Assembly (NCBI GenBank): GCA_020634615.1
Contig: JACKBI010000001.1
Location: forward strand, 124,001 to 188,000
Direction of reading: 5' to 3'
Source: Anaerolineales bacterium
GTDB taxonomy: Bacteria > Chloroflexota > Anaerolineae > JAAEKA01
DNA length: 64,000 nucleotides
Positions within the stretch are counted from its first letter, which is position 1, and each line of letters starts with the position of its first letter. Shown here piece after piece: positions 44,617-52,494 of this stretch. Position numbers and translations under genes: made by a program. A model generated the notes under the pieces. The model did no database searches. It had not been told where the DNA came from and saw only the letters and a program-made list of their open reading frames with translations.

Positions 44617-45456
44617 TCACGATCCGTCGCCAGCTTGACCGATCAATCCATCGACAAGTCCCTTGGGCGGCGGGTTGGGGTGGCCGGCGCTGTTCAGAAA
44701 GCCGGCGCTGACGAGCGCCGTGGCCGCCGGCGCACCGTTGCACGTCAGTTCGTGCCGCCAGGTGCCTCGGACCCTACGCGCCTCGTAGATGCAGCTGGCA
44801 ACCTCTACTATGTCACCCGCGCGCGGCATTCGCACGAACTCAAACTCGTGGCGAGTGACCACGCCCACGAAGTCCTCCTCACCCATCCGCTGATAGCTCC
44901 AACCGATCTCCTGAGCTGCGCTGGCACGCGCTTCTTCCGTCCAGCGCAGCACCTGCGTAGCTGACACCGCGCCGTCGCTGCTGACCTCGTAACCGCGCAC
45001 CTTGTGTTGCAAGAGAAACTGCCGCCCGTTGGGAATCTCTGTGGCCTGACGCGCCGGCTTGAGCAGGTAATCTCTGGGCAGGTCAGCAGCGGGTTGGACG
45101 GTAGGTTGCCCGGGCGCAGTGTCCTGGCTCTTTGCTGTTTTCCAGACCAACCGGGCGCGCAGAATCACCACTAGATCGGCGATTCGTTCGATGGCGTAAC
45201 CCAGCGAAAGACCGTCTGCGGTGACATCTTCCGGCCAGACGTGTACAGCCAGTTCAGTGCCGTGCAGCGCCGGGATGACGTACTCCATCGAAAGTTTTGC
45301 CAGTTCCCAGTTGGTGGCCTGGGGCCATGCTTCTTCTGTGGCCTGCTGCAAGAAGGGAAAGTAGTTGGCATTGTTGACATGGCCCAGCGAATCCAGTTCA
45401 TAGATCTGGACGCGTGTTCGCCATGTTGATACGCCTAAGTTGTCAGAGACATTCAT
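44617..45456 (-). CDS. Tandem-hotdog thioesterase, acyl-ACP thioesterase-like
   Basis: The 279-residue protein contains two hotdog domains: residues about 10-130 (RVQIYELDSLGHVNNANYFP, the D-x-x-G-H-V-N-N motif) and about 145-265 (HKVRGYEVSSDGAVSATQVL, EEARASAAQEIGWSYQRMGE). This double layout resembles FatA-type acyl-ACP thioesterases or double 4HBT proteins. It would release fatty acids from ACP or CoA. The ATG at 45456 has AAAGG at suitable distance; a GTG five codons upstream is possible. It is convergent with, and touching, the other thioesterase. Confidence 0.8.
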   Translation of the reverse strand: MNVSDNLGVSTWRTRVQIYELDSLGHVNNANYFPFLQQATEEAWPQATNWELAKLSMEYVIPALHGTELAVHVWPEDVTADGLSLGYAIERIADLVVILRARLVWKTAKSQDTAPGQPTVQPAADLPRDYLLKPARQATEIPNGRQFLLQHKVRGYEVSSDGAVSATQVLRWTEEARASAAQEIGWSYQRMGEEDFVGVVTRHEFEFVRMPRAGDIVEVASCIYEARRVRGTWRHELTCNGAPAATALVSAGFLNSAGHPNPPPKGLVDGLIGQAGDGS

Positions 45457-45537
45457 TGTGCGGCCTTTCACGTTGCGTGTATACTGAGAAATGGTTCGCG
45501 TCTATCACTGAAGCGCTTGCAAAACCTGACACAGTCC

Positions 45538-46197
45538 ATGACTCAGTTTGAACGATTTGGCTATTTCTTTCATCCGTCCTCCTATTCGCCGCCGCTGGGC
45601 CATGCTGCGGTCGATGTGTTCCTGGCAAGCAGTGAAAACGGTTGGTACTTTCCTACCCAGACCGCGGTTTTTCCGGTTGTCCAGGACAAGGGCGTGGGGC
45701 ACGTCTACCTGACCCATTCCTGGACCATGCCCCATCGCGATTACAGCCTGGCTCCCGGCCTCTTTTATATCGTTGCACAGGACGGCGACCTTGTCGAAGG
45801 ATTTTCCTTCGGGGGTAATCTGACAGTGGACCAAAACGAGAACGAAATCAGTTGCAACCTCAGTTCTCCCGCCCCATTCTTCGATCTCGCCGACACCACC
45901 GGCCTGGTGGAAATCCTCGTACCGGAATTCGAAGCAGAACTGGCACGTTTGCGGGCTGAATGGACGGGCAGTGACGATGAGTTTGACCTGCGGGTTGCCA
46001 TGACGGATCCGGTTGCGCTGCTGGTTGCCAGCCTCCGCCTGAGCAATGCCTACGTCCACCGCCTGCCTGCTATGGACGTCGACGACACTGTGCTGCCCGG
46101 GCGGCAAGTGGTCAGTCACGCCATCCATATCCTTCAGCACGCCGGCCAGTGGCCGGAACAGCCGGACACGCTACACAAATTGATCTTCGATCACTGA
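45538..46197 (+). CDS. Protein of unknown function
   Basis: The 219-residue product (ATG at 45538, MTQFERFGYFFHPSSYSPPL) has no signal peptide or membrane helix. It is acidic, with aromatic N-terminal half and SNAYVHRLPAMDVDDTVLPG then HAIHILQHAGQWPEQPD near the end. I do not recognise the family. The last 27 bp overlap the convergent Fe-S gene. A TTG start at 45517 is possible. Confidence 0.6.
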   Translation: MTQFERFGYFFHPSSYSPPLGHAAVDVFLASSENGWYFPTQTAVFPVVQDKGVGHVYLTHSWTMPHRDYSLAPGLFYIVAQDGDLVEGFSFGGNLTVDQNENEISCNLSSPAPFFDLADTTGLVEILVPEFEAELARLRAEWTGSDDEFDLRVAMTDPVALLVASLRLSNAYVHRLPAMDVDDTVLPGRQVVSHAIHILQHAGQWPEQPDTLHKLIFDH

Positions 46198-46704
46198 CGC
46201 AAGCAGTTGGGCACGGCGGTCAGCATAGATCGGATCAGCCAGCGGCCGGCAGTCTGCCACAGTCACCTGACCCGCTCCCAGCTTCAACGCGAAGTTCCAA
46301 CAGGTTGCCTGGCCACATTCGCGGCAGTTCGTACCCGGCAACAGCTTGTAGAGCATCATCGGCGTCGGACGCTGGCGCACAGCATAGCTCGGCTCGATCT
46401 GTCCCCGCTCCTGCCACGTCTCGTTCACCAGCCGCACCAGGCGCTCCACCTGTTCCACGGCCGCGTTGCGATCCTCCAGATTGCTGACAGCCAGATGGTC
46501 GGCGTGAAACACCACGTGGCGACGGCCGTCCTTCCAGACCAGCGCCGGCGCGCCTGGATTGTAGACGGCGTTGGGCAATACTGCATTCAGGTAGGGCAAC
46601 GCGGGCGCGATGTTGCCTTGCAGCCGCGCAATCGCGCTGAAGGTCAGTGCGCCGGGGGAACAGGGCGGTGTGAAAACTTCCAGATCGTAAGAAATGACCA
46701 GCAT
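46171..46704 (-). CDS. Protein with 4Fe-4S-type cysteine motif
   Basis: The 177-residue protein has a C-terminal cluster GTNCRECGQATCWNFALKLG followed by VADCRPL, matching the four-cysteine Fe-S domain found in corrinoid/acetyl-CoA pathway proteins. The N-terminal 120 residues are unassigned (YDLEVFTPPCSPGALTFSAI). The role is unknown; an electron-transfer or small redox function is possible. The ATG at 46704 gives MLVISYDLEV. It lies 20 bp downstream of the old-yellow-enzyme gene and may be cotranscribed with it. Confidence 0.7.
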   Translation of the reverse strand: MLVISYDLEVFTPPCSPGALTFSAIARLQGNIAPALPYLNAVLPNAVYNPGAPALVWKDGRRHVVFHADHLAVSNLEDRNAAVEQVERLVRLVNETWQERGQIEPSYAVRQRPTPMMLYKLLPGTNCRECGQATCWNFALKLGAGQVTVADCRPLADPIYADRRAQLLASVIEDQFV

Positions 46705-46723
46705 TTGGACCTCCTGTGTTCGC

Positions 46724-47761
46724 TCACCACGCGCGCCGGTATTGGGTTGGGACGGGCGGCTCGCTGCCCAGAATTCTGGCAGCATGCAGCGGAAAGTAGG
46801 CATCGCGCAAGGACTGGCGCGCTATAAACACCGCGTCGGCTCTGCCATCGCGCACGATGGCATCTGCCTGGCGTGCGTCGGTGATCAATCCAACCGCGGC
46901 AGTGGCGATTCCGGCTTCGCGGCGGATGCGTTCGGCGAACGGGGTCTGGTAGGCTGGCCCAGGCTTGATTTGTTGGTCCGGCGTCAACCCACCCGACGAA
47001 ACATCGACCAGATCAACACCTTCGACCGTTAATCGCCGCGCCAGCTCGACACTCTGATCGATGTCCCAACCACCGTCGGCCCAATCGGTCGCGCTGATCC
47101 GCACGAACAATGGCAGTCTCTCCGGCCACACCGCCCTGACCGCCCGCACCACCTCCAGATGGAGCCGGATGCGGTTTTCGAAGCTGCCGCCATAGTTGTC
47201 ATCGCGCTGGTTGGCCAATGGGGACAGGAACTGGTGCAGCAGATAGCCGTGAGCCGAGTGGATCTCCAGGGCGCGAAAGCCGGCATCCCTGGCCCGCAAT
47301 GTTGCAAGATGGAACGCGTCGATCACGTGTTGAATGTCGTCCTTGCTCATCTCGGCTGGCGTCTGGTAGTGCTCAGAGAATGCCAGCGCGCTGGGCGCGA
47401 TGGCGCCGGGAACGGCAGCCTTACGGCCCGCGTGCGCCAGTTGAATGCCCGGCAGCGCGCCGTGCTCAGCCATGAAACGAACGATGGGCTTGTAGGCATC
47501 GATCTGGTCGTCCTGCCACAGGCCAAGATCCTGGGCGCTGATGCGGCCGCGCGCTTCCACGGCGGTCGCTTCAACAAGAATCAGGCCAGCGCCGCCGACC
47601 GCCCGGCTGCCGTAGTGAACCAGATGCCAGTCCGTTGGAACGCCGTCCTCCGCGAAGACTGAGTACTGGCACATGGGCGAAATCCACAGCCGGTTGCGCA
47701 CGGTCACGCCGCGCAGTTCAAGCGGTGAGAAAAGGCCGGGGCTGTCGTTTGCTTTGTCCAT
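46724..47761 (-). CDS. namA: NADPH dehydrogenase, old yellow enzyme family (YqjM/NamA-like)
   Basis: The 345-residue flavoenzyme shows the thermophilic-type OYE motifs: RLWISPMCQYSVFAEDG with the regulatory Cys, GIQLAHAGRKAAVPG, EIHSAHGYLLHQFLSPLANQ, RDDNYGGSFENRIRL, FVRISATDWADGG. It binds FMN and reduces activated alkenes with NADPH. It heads a short leftward unit with the Fe-S protein. Confidence 0.93.
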   Translation of the reverse strand: MDKANDSPGLFSPLELRGVTVRNRLWISPMCQYSVFAEDGVPTDWHLVHYGSRAVGGAGLILVEATAVEARGRISAQDLGLWQDDQIDAYKPIVRFMAEHGALPGIQLAHAGRKAAVPGAIAPSALAFSEHYQTPAEMSKDDIQHVIDAFHLATLRARDAGFRALEIHSAHGYLLHQFLSPLANQRDDNYGGSFENRIRLHLEVVRAVRAVWPERLPLFVRISATDWADGGWDIDQSVELARRLTVEGVDLVDVSSGGLTPDQQIKPGPAYQTPFAERIRREAGIATAAVGLITDARQADAIVRDGRADAVFIARQSLRDAYFPLHAARILGSEPPVPTQYRRAW

Positions 47762-47861
47762 GATGATCCTTTCAGGTCGCGCTGCGTCATGCGTAGCATG
47801 ATGATCTCACAACTCACAGCTCTTGGCAATGATCGGGGTCATGTTTTGTGAGTTCACGCCC

Positions 47862-47946
47862 AGACTTCGGAAGTCGCCGGTCAACAAGCGAGAGTGCCCA
47901 TCGTCGCAGCCTGCTGATCAAGGACGCTCGGCGATTTCCGAAGTCT
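47862..47946. repeat. Inverted repeat, GACTTCGGAAGTC family
   Basis: Seventeen-bp arms with one mismatch (AGACTTCGGAAGTCGCC) frame 51 bp, a second copy of the element at 11048-11132. The interior sequence is not conserved between copies. It lies between namA and mgtE. Confidence 0.85.
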
Positions 47947-47958
47947 TTCCACGGCGTC

Positions 47959-49317
47959 TCAAATCCCCAAAATCATCTTGGCGACCTGCAGATAGATCAG
48001 CAGACCGGTGGCGTCCACCAGCGTGCTCATGAACGGACCGGAAACGATGGCGGGATCGACGCGCAGCTTGCTGGCCAGCAGCGGCAGCAGCGAGCCGACG
48101 ACGTTGGCCCAGACGACGATGGACAACAGCGCCAGCGAAACTGCCTGGGCAACGGTGAACGGGGTGTGCCACATCAGCGCGCGCGCAAAACCGACCGCGC
48201 CCATCACCAGACCCAGCATTAATCCGACGCGCAGCTCGTGCCACAGCACCGGCCAGGCATCACCCAGGTTGATCTCGCCCAGCGCCAGCGCGCGGATGAT
48301 GGTGCTGGTGGTCTGTGAGCCGGCGTTGCCGCCCGTGCCGATCAGCAGCGGAATGAAGAAGGAGAGCGATACGACAGCTGCCAGCTCAGTCTCGTAATGG
48401 CGCAATACACTGCCGGTCAGGGTTTCGGTCAGGAACAGCAACAGCAGCCAGCCAACGCGCTTGCGCGCGACGGTGACAACCGATGTATCCAGGTAGTTGC
48501 GATCCAGCGGCTGTGTCGCGCCCAGCTTCTGGATGTCCTCAGTCGCCTCCTGCTCCATTACATCCACCATATCATCGTGAGTGATAACGCCCAGCAGCAC
48601 CCGGTCAGGCGTGACCACGGGCACCGACAGCAGGCCGTAGCGAGTCATCAGCCGGGCCACCTCTTCCTGGTCCCGATCCGGCTCAACAAAGATGACATCG
48701 GGGGACATGACATCACCCACCAGCGCCTGGCCGTCCGCACGCAACAGATCATAGAGGCAGGTCACCCCCACCAGTCGGTTGTCACGGTCCACGACGTAGA
48801 GAAAGTAGAGCGTTTCAGCCGAGGAAACCGGGGCGCCGATGCGCACAGCGTCCAACGCATCAGCCACGGTCATGCGGCGGCGCAGCGCTAACAGGTCGCT
48901 GGTCATCCGCCCGCCGGCTGTCTTGTCGTGGTAGATCAGCAGCGGGCTGATCTCGTCGGGGTCTTCCAGCTTGGCCAGGATTGCGCGGCTGCGGGCGGGG
49001 CCCAGGTCGCCTAGCAGGTCAGCCGCTTCGTCCGGCTCCATCTCGTCGACGATGCGCGCCAGGTCGGTGTCCGACAGCTCGCCGGCCAGATCGGCCGCTT
49101 CGAGGTCGTCCAGATATTCCAGTACGTCGGCCGAGTCCTCCGTCTCCAGACGAGGCAGCAGATCGACCTGCTCGTCCTCCTCCAGTTCCGAGAACACGTC
49201 AACCATGTCGGCCGGGCGCTGGTCGCTGAGGACGCGCACTGCCTCTTCGACTTGGCCAGCCTCCAGCGCGCGGCGCACCTCGGCCAGCACCAAATCCAAA
49301 TCAAAAACCCGCTCCAT
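47959..49317 (-). CDS. mgtE: Magnesium transporter MgtE
   Basis: The 452-residue protein has the MgtE layout: N-terminal helical Mg-sensing domain (residues about 1-125, DLLGDLGPARSRAILAKLED), two CBS domains (about 130-255, ending RYGLLSVPVVTPDRVLLGVI THDD region) and five membrane helices with the pore segment GTGGNAGSQTTSTIIRALAL. It is a dimeric Mg2+ channel gated by cytosolic Mg2+. The ATG at 49317 is preceded by AAAGGAGGC. Its 320-nt leader contains a possible translational switch and an upstream reading frame. Confidence 0.94.
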   Translation of the reverse strand: MERVFDLDLVLAEVRRALEAGQVEEAVRVLSDQRPADMVDVFSELEEDEQVDLLPRLETEDSADVLEYLDDLEAADLAGELSDTDLARIVDEMEPDEAADLLGDLGPARSRAILAKLEDPDEISPLLIYHDKTAGGRMTSDLLALRRRMTVADALDAVRIGAPVSSAETLYFLYVVDRDNRLVGVTCLYDLLRADGQALVGDVMSPDVIFVEPDRDQEEVARLMTRYGLLSVPVVTPDRVLLGVITHDDMVDVMEQEATEDIQKLGATQPLDRNYLDTSVVTVARKRVGWLLLLFLTETLTGSVLRHYETELAAVVSLSFFIPLLIGTGGNAGSQTTSTIIRALALGEINLGDAWPVLWHELRVGLMLGLVMGAVGFARALMWHTPFTVAQAVSLALLSIVVWANVVGSLLPLLASKLRVDPAIVSGPFMSTLVDATGLLIYLQVAKMILGI

Positions 49318-49321
49318 ATGA

Positions 49322-49441
49322 GCCTCCTTTGCTGATGTGAGGAGGCCCATGGAACGGGTTTGTCAGCGGCTTTCGCGCCCAGAATCAGACGGAACTGGTT
49401 CTCCGGCAATGTGCGAACATCCCGGCCAGCGCCTCCTCACA
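49322..49441 (-). promoter_or_regulatory. Candidate translational switch RNA in the mgtE leader
   Basis: Three segments compete. On the minus strand TGTGAGGAGGC (49441-49431) pairs perfectly over 11 bp with GCCTCCTCACA (49346-49336). The GCCTCCT part of the latter can instead pair with AGGAGGC at 49328-49322, which is the mgtE ribosome site. Between the first two is a strong hairpin (49429-49395: CTGG-CCGG ... ATGT-TCGC-ACAT ... CCGG-AGAA-CCAG) and a GGC-loop-GCC hairpin. I could not match it to the M-box or another known class. Confidence 0.6.
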
Positions 49442-49549
49442 CCCCGTATTGAGTTGTGGGTGCCAGTCAAGCACAGCGGCATGCGCAGCGGCTGTTGTGG
49501 TGCCGTTGCGCTGATGTTTGTGCTTACTGGCAGGGTTGTCGTCGTTCAT
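49385..49549 (-). CDS. Possible 54-codon upstream reading frame in the mgtE leader
   Basis: An ATG at 49549 with AGGA a few bases upstream opens MNDDNPASKHKHQRNG, ending CRRTSSV at 49385. The peptide is unusually rich in His, Lys and Cys. It runs through the 5' arm of the switch and its first hairpin, so ribosomes translating it would disrupt that pairing. Coding status is unproven; codon choice is not strongly biased. Confidence 0.35.
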   Translation of the reverse strand: MNDDNPASKHKHQRNGTTTAAAHAAVLDWHPQLNTGCEEALAGMFAHCRRTSSV

Positions 49550-49646
49550 AACCGTCCTGTGATTATCTCTCTGTCCGCCTGCCACCAGATCGGTCGCTTC
49601 TGAAATTGCATTGTTTGCTGGCAGCTGCTGGCAGGTTTCGTACGCG

Positions 49647-49675
49647 ATTGTAGGACGAACCGGCGACTGTGTCAA
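49647..49675 (-). promoter_or_regulatory. Promoter of mgtE
   Basis: On the minus strand TTGACA (49675-49670) and TACAAT (49652-49647) are separated by 17 bp. The start near 49640 gives a leader of about 320 nt before mgtE. Confidence 0.85.
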
Positions 49676-49734
49676 TTCTTCGCGCCCGCTGGCAAACAGA
49701 GCCGTGACAGGGGCCGGTTTGGCGGCCCGTAGTG

Positions 49735-49740
49735 TATAAT
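49735..49740 (+). promoter_or_regulatory. -10 element of ppx/gppA
   Basis: TATAAT at 49735-49740 lies 12 bp before the ATG at 49752, so the mRNA would have almost no leader. No good -35 box is seen. Confidence 0.45.
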
Positions 49741-49751
49741 GTGTGGCAACC

Positions 49752-51302
49752 ATGATACAACGAATCGCCATTATCGACCTGGGATCCAACACCACCCGGC
49801 TGGTGGTCTACGAATACGAACCGGGCTACCGTTTCCACCTGACCGACGAAGTGCGCGAGGTCGTGCGCCTGCGCGAGGGGATGGGCAATGGCATGGTGCT
49901 GCGTGCGGCTGCCGTCAACCGCGCCACGCAGGCCATGCGCATGTTCGCCAGCTTCTGCCGCTCGCAGGGCGTGGACGACGTGATCATGACCGCCACCAGC
50001 GCCGTGCGTGATGCGCAAAACGGCGCGTCCTTCCTGGCGCGCATCCGCGCCGAAACAGGCTGGGAGCCGCGGCTGCTGTCGGGCGAACAGGAAGGATATT
50101 ACGGTGCGTTGGGTGCAGTCAATGCTACCGGGCTGCGGGAAGGCTACGTCATCGACCTTGGCGGCGGCAGTGCACAGATCGTCGAAATCCGCGGCGGCCT
50201 GCCGGGCCGCGCCGTCAGCCTGCCGCTGGGCGCTTTGCGGCTCAGCGATCTGTTTCTCGGCTTCGAGGAGTCCAAGCCATCCGCGGTAACCAGGCTAAAC
50301 CACTTCCTGCAGGAGCATCTGGAGCCGATAGAATGGTTCAGAACGCGGCCCGGCGACCGGCTGGTGGCCCTGGGCGGTACCGTGCGCAACCTGGCCCGCA
50401 TCGAGCAGGCCAGCCTTGGCTTCCCGCTGGACATGGTCAACGGCTACGAGTTGGCAGCCGGCAGCGTTCAGGAAATGGCCGGCCGATTCTGGCGTATGAG
50501 CCAAAAAGAGCGCGGCAAGCTGTCCGGCCTGGACCCCGATCGCGCCGACATCATTCAGAGCGGCGCGCTGGCCTATGCGGCGCTGCTGGACCACAGCGGC
50601 TTCGACAGCATCACCATCAGCCAGCAAGGGCTGCGCGAGGGCATTTTCTACGAGCGCTTTCTGGCCGGCCAACCGCATCCCGTTTTCGCGAACCTGCGCG
50701 AGTTCAGCGTTCTCAACCTGGCGCGCAACTTCGAGTACAACGTCGTCCACAGCGAACACGTGACGCGACTGAGCCTGCGGCTTTTCGATCAGCTGCAAGC
50801 GGCGCACGGGCTGGACCCAATCTACCGCGAGCTGCTCTGGGCGGCCGGCATCTTGCACGACATCGGCAACCACATCGACTACTACTACCACCACCACCAT
50901 TCGGCTTACATCATCAGCAGCAGCGGACTGCCCGGCTACACGCCGCGCGAAGTCGGGCTGGTGGCGCTGCTGACGCGTTACCATCGCAAAGGGTCACCGA
51001 AAGCCGGCGAGTTGGAGCCGCTGCTCAGCGAGGAGGATCAAACCGCGTTGCCGGTTCTTTCGGGGATGCTGCGCCTCGCTGAGTTTCTGGAGCGTGGCCG
51101 CAGCCAGGTTGTGCGCGACGTGCGCTGCCATCTCGACCAGGCCAACGGCTGGCTCCAGATCGAGGCCATGGCCGACGGCGACGCCAGCATGGAAATCTGG
51201 GACGCCAGCCGCAACGCCGACATACTCAGCCGCGCGCTGGGGTTGGACGTAGAACTGGTAGCTGGCGTGTGGCTGGACGACACCATCGAATTGAGTGTGT
51301 AG
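49752..51302 (+). CDS. Ppx/GppA family phosphatase with HD domain
   Basis: The 516-residue protein has the ASKHA-type Ppx/GppA N-terminal domain (IAIIDLGSNTTRLVVYEYEP, ATSAVRDAQNG, SGEQEGYYG, VIDLGGGSAQIVEI, LVALGGTVRNLA) and a C-terminal HD-type domain (ELLWAAGILHDIGNHIDYYY, HHHHSAYIISSSGLPGYTPR). It would act on polyphosphate and/or pppGpp as exopolyphosphatase or guanosine pentaphosphate phosphohydrolase. I take the ATG at 49752; a GTG three codons earlier is possible. It is divergent from mgtE. Confidence 0.92.
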   Translation: MIQRIAIIDLGSNTTRLVVYEYEPGYRFHLTDEVREVVRLREGMGNGMVLRAAAVNRATQAMRMFASFCRSQGVDDVIMTATSAVRDAQNGASFLARIRAETGWEPRLLSGEQEGYYGALGAVNATGLREGYVIDLGGGSAQIVEIRGGLPGRAVSLPLGALRLSDLFLGFEESKPSAVTRLNHFLQEHLEPIEWFRTRPGDRLVALGGTVRNLARIEQASLGFPLDMVNGYELAAGSVQEMAGRFWRMSQKERGKLSGLDPDRADIIQSGALAYAALLDHSGFDSITISQQGLREGIFYERFLAGQPHPVFANLREFSVLNLARNFEYNVVHSEHVTRLSLRLFDQLQAAHGLDPIYRELLWAAGILHDIGNHIDYYYHHHHSAYIISSSGLPGYTPREVGLVALLTRYHRKGSPKAGELEPLLSEEDQTALPVLSGMLRLAEFLERGRSQVVRDVRCHLDQANGWLQIEAMADGDASMEIWDASRNADILSRALGLDVELVAGVWLDDTIELSV

Positions 51303-51305
51303 CTG

Positions 51306-51350
51306 GACTCGGTCGGAGACCGGCCAGAGCATCACGCCAAAGCGGCAACT
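51306..51350. repeat. GGAGACCGGCC-type repeat fragment
   Basis: The stretch CTCGGTCGGAGACCGGCC followed by CCAAAGCGGCAACTAA resembles the centre of the element at 16221-16300, with the same order of pieces. The CGGTC...GACCG part can form a small hairpin. The remainder of the 125-bp gap shows nothing clear. Confidence 0.55.
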
Positions 51351-51427
51351 AATTTTGGGCCGCGTCTTCACCACGGTGCTCCGAACGAGCGAACCTCCGG
51401 GAACCAAATGTCGTGCAACTGGCAGCT

Positions 51428-52438
51428 ATGAAAACACTCCTGCGAACCTTTGCACTGATCCTCCTGTTTCTGGCCACAGCCGCAGTAAAGCCACTGGCGC
51501 ACGCCCAGATCTTTCCGCCCAGTCAAGACCCCGGTGTGCTGCGCATTGCCGTGGTGGGCGACTATGGCGATGGCAGCCAGACCGAGGCGGATGTCGCAGC
51601 GCTGATCCACAGTTGGCAACCCGACTATGTGCTAACCGTCGGCGACAACAACTACCCGGTCGGCGCGGCCGAGGACATCGACGCGGTCATCGGCCGCTTC
51701 TTCAACGACTATATCGCGCCGTACCGCGGCGACTACGGCGACGGCGCGGCTGCCAACCAATTCTTTCCCGCGCTGGGCAACCACGATTGGGGAACGACCG
51801 CCGGCGAACCACCCGTGCCGCAGCCGTATTTGGACTACTTCTCGCTGCCTGACGGTCCGGGGCAGGAGCGCTACTACGATATGCGTCTCGGCCCGGTGCA
51901 CATCTTCACGCTGGACAGCGACCCGCACGAGCCGGACGGCGTCGCGGCGACATCGCCCCAGGCGCGCTGGCTGCAAGACGCGCTGGCAGCCTCCGACGCG
52001 CCCTGGAAACTGGTGGTGTTGCATCACGCACCCTACTCGTCGGGTTTGCACGGCTCCACGACTTACATGCGCTGGCCATTCGGCGAGTGGGGCGCGGACG
52101 CGGTGCTGGCGGGCCACGACCACGACTACGAACGACTGGACGTAGATGGCCTGCCCTATTTTGTCAACGGTCTGGGCGGCGACAGCCGCTATTGGTTTTT
52201 GATCCCGCTGCCGGGCAGCCAGGCACGCTACAACAAGGACGCCGGTGCGATGCTGATCGAGGCCACGCCCGACCAGATGACATTTCAGTTCATCACCCGC
52301 TCCGGGGAACTGATCGACAGCTACACCATCGATTCCGCGGCTTCCAACGGCGCACCGTTGGCCACCCAGCCGCCAACGCAGGTCAAGGCGCCACGGCCAA
52401 ATCCATTTCTTCGTCCCAGTCAACGTCAGGTGGAATGA
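51428..52438 (+). CDS. Exported calcineurin-like metallophosphoesterase
   Basis: The 336-residue protein starts with a signal peptide (TFALILLFLATAAVKPLAHA). The metallophosphoesterase motifs follow in order: VVGDYGDGSQTEADVA, TVGDNNYPVGAAED, PALGNHDWGTTAGEP, LVVLHHAPYSSGLHG and LAGHDHDYERL. The group is purple-acid-phosphatase-like and probably acts outside the cytoplasm on phosphate esters. A Pro-rich tail follows the domain. The ATG at 51428 gives the signal peptide start; a GTG at 51413 is an alternative. Confidence 0.87.
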   Translation: MKTLLRTFALILLFLATAAVKPLAHAQIFPPSQDPGVLRIAVVGDYGDGSQTEADVAALIHSWQPDYVLTVGDNNYPVGAAEDIDAVIGRFFNDYIAPYRGDYGDGAAANQFFPALGNHDWGTTAGEPPVPQPYLDYFSLPDGPGQERYYDMRLGPVHIFTLDSDPHEPDGVAATSPQARWLQDALAASDAPWKLVVLHHAPYSSGLHGSTTYMRWPFGEWGADAVLAGHDHDYERLDVDGLPYFVNGLGGDSRYWFLIPLPGSQARYNKDAGAMLIEATPDQMTFQFITRSGELIDSYTIDSAASNGAPLATQPPTQVKAPRPNPFLRPSQRQVE

Positions 52439-52494
52439 ATTGCGCCCCCGGCCGCTTGTCGCTGCCTCCCGGATCAAGTACAATCCATCCCACC

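Noticed and set aside
49322..49640. M-box (ykoK) magnesium riboswitch before mgtE
   Set aside because: The conserved M-box segments are not found; only the position fits. I describe it as an unassigned switch instead.
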